In this document: in pieces, positions 1-8,493 of the stretch
How positions within the stretch are numbered: the first letter of the stretch is position 1
Layout: each line of letters begins with the position of its first letter
Source: Tunturibacter gelidoferens
GTDB lineage: Bacteria; Acidobacteriota; Terriglobia; Terriglobales; Acidobacteriaceae
Direction of reading: 5' to 3'
Length of the DNA: 64,000 nucleotides
NCBI RefSeq assembly: GCF_040358255.1
Contig: NZ_CP132938.1
Location: forward strand, 4,898,001 to 4,962,000
Made by a program: the position numbers and the translations under genes
Notes under the pieces: model-generated
Told to the model about the DNA's origin: nothing
Seen by the model: only the letters and a program-made list of their open reading frames with translations
The model's database searches: none

Positions 1-12
1 TAGCCGTTCGGT

Positions 13-267
13 TCAGTCATGCAAGAGATGTTTCGACATCAACTGCTCGAGGAATGCATCTACGTCCCGTTCCACAATGTGAGGGTCAGTGTTGGTCTCC
101 ATGGAGAGCTCTCGAACAATCTCCTCGACGGCCTTGCCTCGTTGAAGCTTGTCCCAGATATAGCCGCCTGTAGCATTCAGCGTCACCATCTGGTTACGGG
201 GGATATCGAGAATGACTGCTCCGTCTTGATTGACAATGAAGCGAAGATGGGATGCGAATGAAGACAT
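13..267 (-). CDS. PqqD-family peptide-binding protein
   Basis: An 84-residue protein resembling the PqqD family, the small winged-helix fold (RiPP recognition element) that binds precursor-peptide leaders in PQQ, lasso-peptide and related pathways. The family pattern is visible: an N-terminal beta region (FIVNQDGAVILDI), then LNATGGYIWDKL, then an acidic helix with V-E-R-D-V-D-A-F. I chose the ATG at 267 because GAGG lies seven bases upstream; a GTG at 300 would add 11 residues. The partner genes would lie beyond the left edge, so the pathway cannot be read here. PqqD-like proteins commonly travel with HprK-like kinases and nucleotidyltransferases, and both occur at 52.9-55.6 kb, but that distance makes a functional link only a guess. 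Confidence 0.75.
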   Translation of the reverse strand: MSSFASHLRFIVNQDGAVILDIPRNQMVTLNATGGYIWDKLQRGKAVEEIVRELSMETNTDPHIVERDVDAFLEQLMSKHLLHD

Positions 268-299
268 ATCAAGACCTCGAGCAATCGTGAAATCCGTCA

Positions 300-324
300 C
301 CTATGGAGTTCTAGCTTCCATAGG
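300..324. promoter_or_regulatory. Inverted repeat before the PqqD-like gene
   Basis: Eight-base perfect arms (CCTATGGA at 300-307 and TCCATAGG at 317-324) flank a nine-base spacer. The repeat lies about 33 bases upstream of the chosen ATG. It could be an operator or an mRNA hairpin controlling the PqqD-like gene; there is no T-tract, so it is not a typical terminator. Confidence 0.4.
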
Positions 325-453
325 TGAGAGCCGGGGGCCGCGTGCCCTGCGAGTGTGTTCGAGGATGCACCGCTTCATGTCACATAACAAGGTCCGGATG
401 GCCCATTATTATCGTCGTACGCCTGTCCCATGGGCCCCCCTATCTCCCAATCC

Positions 454-1029
454 CTATGCGCCGCTGTCAGTTACTCTGTCGATGCTTCGTCCTTCAAGAA
501 GAGACAGCTCAGCTACCCGGCTTGCCAGTTCGGTGCGATTGGTCACCCCCAACCGCTCGAAGAGATCGCTCAGAATTCGCTTTACGGTTCGGGAACTGAG
601 AAACAACGCATTCGCAATGTCATCGTTCGTCTGACCTCTTGCCAGCATTGCCAATAATTTCATCTCTCGCCGCGCAATCGGATGGTTGGCCGTGTCAGCG
701 GAAATGCGAGAAGCATTTTCTCTCAGACGAGAAGGGTAGGCCATTTGTTGTGAGGCGAGTACCTCTAGGAATGTACCGGCACCACAGAGGATGAGCTTGG
801 GCTTGCATCGTTCAATCTCCTCCCGCACCTCCTTCATTTCGTAGCTAGGGAGGTAGATGATTTCCATCCGGTCGGAGCACATCATCATGAGCCGTGCATC
901 TTCGGAATCACAGGCAAACAACAATGCGCGTGTCCGAGGTTCTACCCGTTTTACTGCGCCTCCGTGGCGGTCCTCTCTTCCTAGATTGGGCTCGCCTTGG
1001 CCCCTTAAGTGCCGAGTTGCTGGTTTCAT
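454..1029 (-). CDS. LuxR-type HTH regulator with degenerate receiver
   Basis: A DNA-binding regulator of about 191 residues. The C-terminal 65 residues are a typical LuxR/GerE helix-turn-helix (EMKLLAMLARGQTNDDIA, then FLSSRTVKRILSDLFERLG). The N-terminal part has receiver-like alternation (RALLFACDSEDARL, IIYLPSYEMKEV, KLILCGAGTFLEVL) but no clear acidic pocket or phospho-accepting Asp. It is therefore likely a pseudo-receiver that does not depend on phosphorylation. The ATG at 1029 has a GAGGGG ribosome site; the frame stays open to 1161, but that would add an improbable hydrophobic/basic leader. It lies downstream of the sigma-54 regulator on the same strand, with about 270 bases between them. 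Targets unknown. Confidence 0.7.
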   Translation of the reverse strand: MKPATRHLRGQGEPNLGREDRHGGAVKRVEPRTRALLFACDSEDARLMMMCSDRMEIIYLPSYEMKEVREEIERCKPKLILCGAGTFLEVLASQQMAYPSRLRENASRISADTANHPIARREMKLLAMLARGQTNDDIANALFLSSRTVKRILSDLFERLGVTNRTELASRVAELSLLEGRSIDRVTDSGA

Positions 1030-1296
1030 CTCTAAAATTCCCCTCGCCCGCGACAGGCGATATCTTGATCGGCCGAAACCGAGAGCGGTCAGGAGCAGAA
1101 TAAGAACGGATTTCAGGAGTGCAAGAAGTTTAATAAAGTGTAGCGAATCCGCTACTGCCATTCACGCTAAGACTGATGCGTGTTCGTGCTTGCTCAATGT
1201 CTTGCGCATCCCCTAAGAGCTGAAAGCCACAGACCTATCATTTGAGGCTTTGTTAGCCGTAGCGAATCCGCGACGGGGATTGAGCCCGTTCGACGC

Positions 1297-2367
1297 CTAG
1301 GCAGGATGGGGCTTGAATTTGGACACGTCGATCTTGAGAACCTTAACTCTTGCAGAAAGGGTCGACGGCGGTAGACGGAGGATCGTCGCCGCGCCGGATG
1401 GGCCAGAGACACGACCCTGTCCCTCTGCCAATGCGCGCTCAATCAGCTTCCGTTCATGATTCGCCATCTCCCGTCGCAGAGAACCGAGGGGCGCGTCCTT
1501 GGTGGGCCGCGTGCTGAATAACAGCTCTTCCTCGACCGAGAAGACCTCGCCCGCCGTAACAATTGCGGATGTATCAATGACGTTTCGCAATTGACGTACG
1601 TTCCCCGGCCAATCGTAGGAACGCAGCAATTCCATAGCGCGCTTTTCGACACTTCGAATTATTTTTCCGTGCCTGGCGGCAGAAAGGTTGATGAAGTGGG
1701 TTACCAGCATCTGGATATCGTCCCTGCGCTCGCGCAGAGGTGCCACTTCGATAGGAAAGCCATTGAGCCGATAAAAGAGGTCGGGACGGAGTTCGCCCGC
1801 TCGCATGGCTCCCTGAAGATCGCGATTCGTCGCGGCGATAACACGCACATCCGAGAGGATCGACTTCCCTCCCCCCAGCCGCTCGAATCTGTGGTCCTCG
1901 AGGACGCGCAGCAGCATCGCTTGCATCTCAATCGAGATCTCAGCGATTTCGTCCAGGAAAAGTGTACCCCCTGAGGCCAATTCGAATTGACCTATGCGCT
2001 GTCGATAGGCGCCGGTGAACGCCCCTCTTTCGTGACCGAAGAGCTCTGTAGCCATGAGAGTTGCAGGTATTGCAGCGCAATTGATACTGCGGAAAACCAT
2101 ACGTCCGCGCTTCGACTTTTTATGGATTGCCTGAGCGATGAGCTCTTTACCGGTGCCCGTCTCGCCGGTAATGAGGACGGTAGCATCAGTAGAAGCGACC
2201 TGCTCGACCCGGTTCAGCGTACGCTGGAACGCAGAAGAAGCGCCGATCATCTGCTCGAACTTGTTCCTCTGGATGACAGCTAGCCCGCTCTGCAGAGCGA
2301 GGTTGAGTTCCTGCAACGAGGTCTCTTCACGGCGAAGCTTCTCTTGCAACGCTCTATTTTCCCCGAT
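1297..2367 (-). CDS. Sigma-54-dependent Fis-type activator
   Basis: A bacterial enhancer-binding protein of about 356 residues that would remodel sigma-54 RNA polymerase by ATP hydrolysis. Walker A (GETGTGKE), the sigma-54-contacting GAFTGA loop, Walker B (GGTLFLDEIAEI) and an R-finger region (RLNGFPIEVAPLRERRDDI) are all present. The C-terminus is a Fis-like helix-turn-helix (AATILRLPPSTLSARVKVL). Only about 45 mostly helical residues precede the AAA+ core, so there is no receiver, GAF or PAS sensor; this resembles the core of FhlA/HyfR-type proteins. The ATG at 2367 has a GGGGAAG site just upstream; a TTG at 2430 is also possible. With no sensor domain, control is probably through expression level or a partner. 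Confidence 0.85.
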   Translation of the reverse strand: MGENRALQEKLRREETSLQELNLALQSGLAVIQRNKFEQMIGASSAFQRTLNRVEQVASTDATVLITGETGTGKELIAQAIHKKSKRGRMVFRSINCAAIPATLMATELFGHERGAFTGAYRQRIGQFELASGGTLFLDEIAEISIEMQAMLLRVLEDHRFERLGGGKSILSDVRVIAATNRDLQGAMRAGELRPDLFYRLNGFPIEVAPLRERRDDIQMLVTHFINLSAARHGKIIRSVEKRAMELLRSYDWPGNVRQLRNVIDTSAIVTAGEVFSVEEELLFSTRPTKDAPLGSLRREMANHERKLIERALAEGQGRVSGPSGAATILRLPPSTLSARVKVLKIDVSKFKPHPA

Positions 2368-2709
2368 CATCCACTTCCCCGCACTCGGATTCTTTGTTAG
2401 ACCTTTGGCGAACGGTAGGCTTGGCCTCAACCAGCCGAACCTACCCGTAATGTGAAGGGGAATTGGTGGCGAGGGAAAATCTAACGAATGATTCGACTTT
2501 GTTGCTTATCCGAAATAGGAGCAAGAAGAAGCTAGTCAAGTAATCGAGTTATCCAACGTTTATGGCACTGAACACGCATTAAAGAATCTATCGACGTAAA
2601 AATTATCCTGTTTCTCCTAAGCAACAACCTTGGGGAAGCCGTCGGACTTTGCGCTTTCGGTCTCTAGTCTCCGCGCAGCGCACATCGCGCTGAAAAAGGA
2701 GATTACTCA

Positions 2710-2910
2710 ATGAGCCGAAATACACCTCGCAAACTTATTTGCGCCTTGACTCTCGCTTTACTAGTGGGCCCAGTCACCCGGGCCTTCGCTCAATCGCCAA
2801 CAACGACTACACCGCCGCCTCCCCCTCCGACTGTGGTGACTGGAACAGATCCGGAACCTGGTGACCCGGATGTGGTTCACATAATCCTCATCCTTTTTCA
2901 TCTAGCATAA
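2710..2910 (+). CDS. Small secreted Pro-rich peptide
   Basis: A 66-residue protein with a good AAAAGGAG site nine bases upstream. Residues 1-27 form a classical signal peptide (basic start, hydrophobic core, cleavage after AFA). The mature part is about 38 residues: a T-rich/P-rich stretch, an acidic D/E/P segment and a hydrophobic end (HIILILFHLA). I do not recognise a family. It stands 52 bases before a multi-pass membrane protein on the same strand and may be its secreted partner; that is an inference from position only. Confidence 0.55.
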   Translation: MSRNTPRKLICALTLALLVGPVTRAFAQSPTTTTPPPPPPTVVTGTDPEPGDPDVVHIILILFHLA

Positions 2911-2962
2911 GATTGCAGTAGATCGAAATGTTGATTTCGGCGCCCACAATAGGAGATCGCAA

Positions 2963-3739
2963 ATGCAACTGACAGGCTTCGATCTTCTGTTTTGGGCGGC
3001 CGGATTTTATAGCCACATAGTGCTTTTACTTGTGCTGACCACTCGTCGTCGCGCCTCGGAATTTCCTTTTTTCACCACGCTTATCGCATCAAATGTTCTT
3101 AGAACGGCAACGCTCTACTTGATCATTCATCATGGAACCAAGCATGAATACTTCTACACTTACTGGGGCCTTGCTGTCGTCGATATGGCATTGCAGTTCT
3201 GCGTGGTGTACGAGATGGCGTCGCATGTATTCCGGCCGCTCGGGCGATGGGCGCCTGACGTTCGAAAGAGCTTTGTCTGGATGTTAATCGGAAGCATTGC
3301 CATTGCGTCAGCTCTGACCTGCCTGGCAAAGCCAGATACCCACATATGGGTAAGGTCTCTTGTAATAAGGGGGAATTTCTTCTCGTCAGCACTGATGAGC
3401 GAATTGTTCGTGGGCATGATCGCCCTTTCGGTTACCGTGGGGTTGCCCTGGAAGACGCACGTTGCAAGAATTTCGCAAGGTCTGGGTGTTTACTCGATTA
3501 TTGGCGTACTAACCGAGGCTGGACATAATCACTTTGGCACCCATTCGCAGATATTCACAACGTTATCCCACCTTAGAATAACGACCTACCTTATTTGCGT
3601 TTGGTATTGGATTATCATGCTCTGGCGCAACGCACCTGCAGCGAGAGAGCTTCCCGAAGAAATGCGTATACATCTGTTTACTTTGCAAAGAATGGTGGAA
3701 TACGATCTTCGGGAACTCAAGAATTGGAGAAAAAGGTGA
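2963..3739 (+). CDS. Multi-pass membrane protein, unknown function
   Basis: A 258-residue integral membrane protein with about seven hydrophobic segments. The first begins near residue 5 (LLFWAAGFYSHIVLLLVL) and the last ends near residue 220 (YLICVWYWIIMLW). A charged cytoplasmic-looking tail follows. There is a good ribosome site (TAGGAGATCGCAAATG). No catalytic motif or named family is recognisable; conserved seven-helix proteins of this size are common hypothetical proteins in Acidobacteria. Its stop overlaps or abuts the start of the next gene (the final GTGA lies at 3736-3739), so the two are probably translationally coupled. Confidence 0.7.
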   Translation: MQLTGFDLLFWAAGFYSHIVLLLVLTTRRRASEFPFFTTLIASNVLRTATLYLIIHHGTKHEYFYTYWGLAVVDMALQFCVVYEMASHVFRPLGRWAPDVRKSFVWMLIGSIAIASALTCLAKPDTHIWVRSLVIRGNFFSSALMSELFVGMIALSVTVGLPWKTHVARISQGLGVYSIIGVLTEAGHNHFGTHSQIFTTLSHLRITTYLICVWYWIIMLWRNAPAARELPEEMRIHLFTLQRMVEYDLRELKNWRKR

Positions 3740-3741
3740 AT

Positions 3742-4305
3742 ATGCGTACGACCTGCTTTCTCGGCGGTCTCGCTATCTTCTTAGTCGCTCTGGTCGTGAT
3801 TGCGGCCTATTACTATTTTCGTCATCGCCGCAGACAACGATTTCCATATGGAGATTGGGAAAGTCTGCTGAAGCGGCTGACATTGGTTGATCGTGATGCT
3901 ATCGCGCTGATTGCGCTCGACCTCATCGATGAATCCGGCCGGCGAAGGACAGAGGAAGATGATTCGGCTTTGGAACCATCTCGGATATTTACTCTCATCG
4001 GAGGGCTCGAAGGACTCAAGGTCTTGGAGCGCAATTGCGCTGTGCTGGTCGATCTCGCCTTCTACGTCCAACAGTGGTACCCGGAGGCGCTGGCTGTCGC
4101 AGAGCATCTCCGTCTTAACACAAGAGAAATCGAGTGGCATGTGAGTCGCCTTAAGGGCGCAGCGCGCACTGGGAAGCTCGAGACAGCCTTCGCCGATTCC
4201 GCTCAACGCGCGATTGCGACCTACTATATGATGACTCGTCGAGTTCTCGCTCTGTACGAAAATGGGAATCTACCAGGCGTGGAGGACCTGCAAAGAGCGC
4301 TCTAG
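3742..4305 (+). CDS. Single-span membrane protein, unknown
   Basis: About 187 residues from the ATG at 3742; a GTG at 3736 that overlaps the previous stop is equally possible. One N-terminal membrane segment (FLGGLAIFLVALVVIAAYYY) is followed by a basic stop-transfer FRHRRRQR and a soluble, mostly helical cytoplasmic domain. Similar proteins accompany the same seven-helix protein in other Acidobacteria, to my recollection, but I know no function. It probably forms an operon with the genes at 2710 and 2963. Confidence 0.65.
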   Translation: MRTTCFLGGLAIFLVALVVIAAYYYFRHRRRQRFPYGDWESLLKRLTLVDRDAIALIALDLIDESGRRRTEEDDSALEPSRIFTLIGGLEGLKVLERNCAVLVDLAFYVQQWYPEALAVAEHLRLNTREIEWHVSRLKGAARTGKLETAFADSAQRAIATYYMMTRRVLALYENGNLPGVEDLQRAL

Positions 4306-4396
4306 CGCCATAGAAAACACTGTCGAGACGGTCCTCTAGCACTCGTGCCGGTTTCTGAGTTCAATCCACGCTTCTCTGTCGCATCGAATCCGCCGA

Positions 4397-5134
4397 TCAA
4401 GCGACGCGCCGCGTAAAGACCCCAGCGACCATACCCACCACTTCTATCTCTTTCCTGTATTTCCATCGCTTGTTGGTTTCATATGACAAATTGTGTGGCA
4501 CAAGCGTCAACCATTCCGCTTTCTTGTCCACTTCGCAAAAGCCACAAACATAACCGGTCCTGGTGAACAGGAAGTAGATCGGCCTGTCGAACTCATTGTT
4601 CCAATCCTTCCTGCCGGCGATAGCTCGTTTCTGTATATCAATCAATACAATCGAGCCGGCTCGAATCATTGGCTCCATCGTTCGATCCCGGCGACCAATG
4701 ACGCCGCGTCGATAGTGGCTGGGCAGTGTTGTCTGGTCGGATGGAAGAAGAAACGTATCTTCGGGTGGTTGATCGGTCACTAAGGTATCTGGTAGCCAGA
4801 GTCTTGCATGGTGCTCTAATGGTCCTTGTAGCAGAAGCTGAGTGGAATTCGGACTGGAGATTTGTTCGAGCTGCGCCGGACTCTCGCTCGGCCCTTGGCA
4901 AAGGCCCAGCATTTGATCAGGAGTAAGACCGTATATATACGCCAAAACGATCAGTTTTGCGGCTGACAATTCACGATTTTCACGTTCTACCCGATCGAGC
5001 CAGCTGGCGGAGATTTTGAACGAAGGATTGCCCCACTGCTGCGCAAGAAGATTACTTCGTTCTTCGACTTCTCGTAAGGTGAGGCCCCACCTAGCCCGGG
5101 CCGCATGAAGTTGAGCGCCTATGCCCTCCATCAT
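4397..5134 (-). CDS. XRE regulator with inactive-looking S24 domain
   Basis: A 245-residue repressor-like protein. Residues 1-70 form an XRE/Cro helix-turn-helix (LHAARARWGLTLREVEERS, then ASWLDRVERENRELSAAKL). The C-terminal half resembles the LexA/CI-type S24 fold, including DRTMEPMIRAGSIVLID, which aligns with the canonical D-x-S-M-x-P-x-I-x-x-G-D. The position of the catalytic serine is threonine here. No clear Lys of the Ser-Lys dyad is evident downstream (EFDRPIYFLFTRTGYVCG). The domain may therefore serve dimerisation or ligand sensing rather than self-cleavage. It converges with the 3742 gene and is not obviously part of a prophage. Confidence 0.8.
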   Translation of the reverse strand: MMEGIGAQLHAARARWGLTLREVEERSNLLAQQWGNPSFKISASWLDRVERENRELSAAKLIVLAYIYGLTPDQMLGLCQGPSESPAQLEQISSPNSTQLLLQGPLEHHARLWLPDTLVTDQPPEDTFLLPSDQTTLPSHYRRGVIGRRDRTMEPMIRAGSIVLIDIQKRAIAGRKDWNNEFDRPIYFLFTRTGYVCGFCEVDKKAEWLTLVPHNLSYETNKRWKYRKEIEVVGMVAGVFTRRVA

Positions 5135-5631
5135 TCGCTCTCCAGAAATAGTCGTGGGAACCGATTACATCTCGAAATTCGATGCACAGACAGTCGCCAA
5201 TACATGCCGCTCTTCGGAAGAGATCTCCAACACGGACGGCGCGAAATATAGGTGTTCACAAACTCTGCTCCTTGAGCTATCAGTAAGAAGCCGAACGGCT
5301 GCCTGCCTGCGACCGTCTATCGTTATCTGAAAGGGTTGCTACTGGGAGAGGATTGCATTCAAAAGCGATCTGCACCATTCTCCTAGCTTTGGCAGGGGGT
5401 GCTTCCGGTTAGCATAACATCCATTCTGTTCGACTGCTTGGTCTGCATACCGTCTTGAACGACGCGCTTTGTGGCGAGTAGAGATCCGGGATTCGACTCC
5501 AGAGCCAACTACCGCTCGGACTTCACAAGCGAAGAGTCCATCTCTTCGTCGATTTTGCGAACCGAGGTTTATAGGATCTATGATTCAGCTTCGGGAAGGT
5601 CGACTAGCGGTCTCAACCTTCACATGAATGC
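5135..5631. other. Gene-less stretch
   Basis: About 500 bases upstream of the XRE regulator and downstream of the next minus-strand gene. I see no convincing reading frame, RNA gene or repeat. It should contain the XRE gene promoter. Confidence 0.4.
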
Positions 5632-6753
5632 CTAGTCGCTTACTCGGGTATATGTGTTAATCCAGTTCGTCTCCCAGGTGTTGCCGCCGTCAGCGGAGTA
5701 CGCCTGCTCCGAGTGGACTTCCGTCGCGGAGACCGGCCAGATCGTGAAGCGGACGAGAATGTTGCGCCCGTGAAAGAGTTCGCTGTCGTAGAATTCACCG
5801 CGTCCGTCGTTGAATCCACCAACAGCAGGAACGCTGAGCACAGCCGAGTCACTGGTTGCGAAGCTGATGTTCCACTGTTGCGCGCGCGGATCGTAGAGGC
5901 GTAGCGCGAGAAGTTCGAGGTGCCCGGAAGGACCATCTGCCTCGACGGTGGCAAGGTTGGCGCGACCGTTCCAGACTTTATTGTTGACCGTGGTTCCTTT
6001 CATCTCTGTCCATTCCGAAGAACCAGACAGCGGATGCACGAGTCGTCGAATCTCCATCTTCCAAGTGCCAAAGTCGAAATCGAAATCATGCTGGCTGCCT
6101 CTGGCGGGGGATTGCGCGGGCGCGTCCGCGCCGGCGGGCTGTGTGCTGGGACGTCCAGGCTGCGGCTGGCCCCATTTCGCATCGCCAGTTCGGGTCTGGT
6201 CGGTAATCCAGTTGACCTCCCAGCTCTTGCCTCCATCGGGCGAGAAAGCTTGCTCGAAGTGCGGCCTGCCGGAGTTCATGCGCGACCAGTCAAAGCGAAT
6301 AAGGGTCGCCTTCCCGTTAATCGTATCCGTGGTGTAGAAATCGCCATGACCGTCCCGGAACTCTCCGATCTGAGGAGGGTCGAGTCGACCGATGCGGCTG
6401 TTGGCCCAGTAAAGCCGCCACTGGCGCGCCTCCCGGTCGTAGAGACGGAGGGTAAGACCCTCGATATGACTTCCGTCCGCGCTGTCGAGTTCTACCGTGT
6501 CGAGTTGCGCGCGGCCGCCCCACACTTTATAGCAAGCGCCGGTGCCAGCCATGTCCATCCAGTCAGGGTTGCTAGTTAGCGGATGCTGCATGCGACGCAA
6601 GCGAAACGTGAAATTCCCCAAGACAGAATCGAAGTCATGCGCGCCGTCGTGCGCCGCGGGTGGAGCTGGAACCGCGATAAGCGTCGTGGCCTGTTGGGCC
6701 TGAGCGCCGCACCACGCGAACAGGAGGATCGAAAGCAGGAGAGCGAATCGCAT
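5632..6753 (-). CDS. Secreted protein with duplicated DUF1579-like domain
   Basis: About 373 residues with a signal peptide (RFALLLSILLFAWCGAQA). The mature protein is an internal duplication. Each half begins with H-D-F-D and continues through G-x-W/F-x-x-x-I/L-R-R-L-x-H-P-L, W-x-x-M-x-G-T, V-W-x-G-R-A-x-L-x-T-V-E, L-R-L-Y-D and F-x-D-G-x-G-x-F-Y to S-x-D-G-G-x-x-W-E-x-N-W-I. The halves are joined by a Pro/Ala-rich linker near residue 205. The pattern resembles the lipocalin-like DUF1579 family, usually one domain, so this is a two-domain version. Function is unknown; binding of a small hydrophobic ligand is a guess. The ATG at 6753 was preferred over a TTG at 6771. It is divergent from the MocR regulator 98 bases away, a possible regulatory target. 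Confidence 0.65.
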   Translation of the reverse strand: MRFALLLSILLFAWCGAQAQQATTLIAVPAPPAAHDGAHDFDSVLGNFTFRLRRMQHPLTSNPDWMDMAGTGACYKVWGGRAQLDTVELDSADGSHIEGLTLRLYDREARQWRLYWANSRIGRLDPPQIGEFRDGHGDFYTTDTINGKATLIRFDWSRMNSGRPHFEQAFSPDGGKSWEVNWITDQTRTGDAKWGQPQPGRPSTQPAGADAPAQSPARGSQHDFDFDFGTWKMEIRRLVHPLSGSSEWTEMKGTTVNNKVWNGRANLATVEADGPSGHLELLALRLYDPRAQQWNISFATSDSAVLSVPAVGGFNDGRGEFYDSELFHGRNILVRFTIWPVSATEVHSEQAYSADGGNTWETNWINTYTRVSD

Positions 6754-6851
6754 CGTGTTCTTCAAGAACAAATAAAGTCGCGCGTCGCAGGCTCAGGCGC
6801 GCCGTAGGTAATAGTGAGCCTTCCGCTGGTAATCTGAAAGAGCCACTTTTT

Positions 6852-8285
6852 ATGCAACTTGCGATACCAATCTCACGCAAAGGTGATCCGCTGTTTCGGC
6901 AGGTATACAGCGGTGTACGTCAGGCGATCCTAAGCGGAGCGCTCCGCTCCGGCGAGCGTCTTCCCTCGACCAGAGATCTCGCCGAGCAGCTCGGCCTCTC
7001 GCGAACAGTGGTCCTGCTCGCCTACGACCACCTACTCGCGGAGGGATTCGTTACCGGACAAGCGGGTGCAGGCACCTTCGTCTCCGCCGGGATGTCACGC
7101 AACGTGGCTCCGGGCACCCGCGGCCTCGCGCGCATGCAGTTATCACGCTTCGGAAAAGTTGTGAGCGAATCGATTGCGATGGTGAACACCCCACTGCCCC
7201 GTCCCAAAGCTCCGCGCTACAACTTCATCTACGGCCGCAGTGACCTGACCACGTTTCCCTTCGCCGTCTGGCGTCGGCTGCTTGCGCGGCAGGCGCGCGA
7301 GGGATCGACAAAGCAGTTCGACTACGGATCGGCCTTAGGCAATGCAGAACTGCGTGCGGCCATCTGCGCACACCTGCGCCGTTCGCGTGCGGTAGTGTGC
7401 GAGCCGGAAGAGGTGATCATCGTCAACGGATCGCAGCAGGCACTCGATCTGGTGATCCGCGTTCTGGTCGATCCCGGCGACACGGTTGCGCTCGAAGACC
7501 CCCACTACGACGGCATCCGTGGGGCATTGCGCGCAGCAGGAGCGCGGCTGCGCGGAGTTCCTGTAGATCGCGAAGGTCTCGATCCGGCGCGGCTACCCGA
7601 CGATGCCCGCTTGATCTTAGTCACACCCTCGCACCAGTTTCCAACCGGCGCGATCCTTTCGCTGGAGCGAAGGCTGGCGCTGCTCGACTGGGCGCGGCGC
7701 GAAAACGCCGTGATCGTCGAAGACGACTACGATGGCGAGTTCCACTATGCAGGCCGTCCTGTGGAATCGCTGCAGGGCCTCGACCGCGAAGGGCGCATCG
7801 TGTACATCGGAACGTTCTCGCGAACGGTCTTCCCCTCCATGCGCATCGGCTACGTCATCGCGCCAACGTCGCTGGTTCCGGCACTCACCTCGGCAAAATG
7901 GGTGAGCGATCTGCACTCGGCATCGCTCGAGCAGCAAACCCTAGCGAACTTTATCGCGGGCGGCATGTATGAGCGTCATCTACGGCGATTGAGGAAGAAG
8001 AACACAGCGCGTCGATCAGCGCTGCTGGAATCTGTCGCGAACTATCTGGGGGATCGCGTGGAGGTAACGGGCGATGGTGCAGGAGCGCAAGTGGTGCTGT
8101 GGCCGCGCAAAAAGGTGGTGGAGCAAGAAGTCGTCGAAGCGGCGGCACTAAGGGGTGTCGGAATCTACGGAATGGCGCACTGTTGGCTTGGCCGGCCAGC
8201 GCGTCCTGCCTTCATCCTCGGCTACGCATGCCTCAGTGAGCAGGAGATTCGAGAAGGAATCCGGTTCTTGGCGTCGATCCTCTAG
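6852..8285 (+). CDS. MocR/PdxR-type regulator (GntR HTH + aminotransferase)
   Basis: A 477-residue protein with an N-terminal GntR winged helix (FRQVYSGVRQAILSGALRSG, then LPSTRDLAEQLGLSRTVVLL) and a C-terminal fold-type-I aminotransferase-like domain. In the latter, NGSQQALDL, the VEDDYDGEF aspartate and the GTFSRTVFPSMRIGY lysine region are recognisable. In the last motif the usual SFSKTLFPALR Lys position is R (S-R-T). The internal PLP aldimine may therefore not form in the usual way; the exact alignment needs checking. Family members sense vitamin B6 or amino-compound adducts. The divergent secreted DUF1579-like gene is the obvious candidate target. Confidence 0.85.
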   Translation: MQLAIPISRKGDPLFRQVYSGVRQAILSGALRSGERLPSTRDLAEQLGLSRTVVLLAYDHLLAEGFVTGQAGAGTFVSAGMSRNVAPGTRGLARMQLSRFGKVVSESIAMVNTPLPRPKAPRYNFIYGRSDLTTFPFAVWRRLLARQAREGSTKQFDYGSALGNAELRAAICAHLRRSRAVVCEPEEVIIVNGSQQALDLVIRVLVDPGDTVALEDPHYDGIRGALRAAGARLRGVPVDREGLDPARLPDDARLILVTPSHQFPTGAILSLERRLALLDWARRENAVIVEDDYDGEFHYAGRPVESLQGLDREGRIVYIGTFSRTVFPSMRIGYVIAPTSLVPALTSAKWVSDLHSASLEQQTLANFIAGGMYERHLRRLRKKNTARRSALLESVANYLGDRVEVTGDGAGAQVVLWPRKKVVEQEVVEAAALRGVGIYGMAHCWLGRPARPAFILGYACLSEQEIREGIRFLASIL

Positions 8286-8493
8286 CTTATGCGATTTGTG
8301 AGCTCGCTGATAACGCGACAATTTCCGGGAATTGACATAGTGAGCCACAGCGTGTCGCTACCAATCTTCAGTCGCTCAGCGATTCTACAGACAGGCGGCG
8401 TTGGCAGATCAGTGAGTCCGGAGAAGTCGGCGAGTGTCCCGGAATTTCATAGAGGAGGATCTGGATAATCGGACACTGGCGCGTCTCCCGGTA

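Noticed and set aside
343..454. Possible lasso-peptide precursor upstream of the PqqD-like gene
   Set aside because: The only candidate frame (ending NNGPSGPCYVT) has an 18-residue ATG version and no leader; upstream it is closed by a stop inside the LuxR gene.
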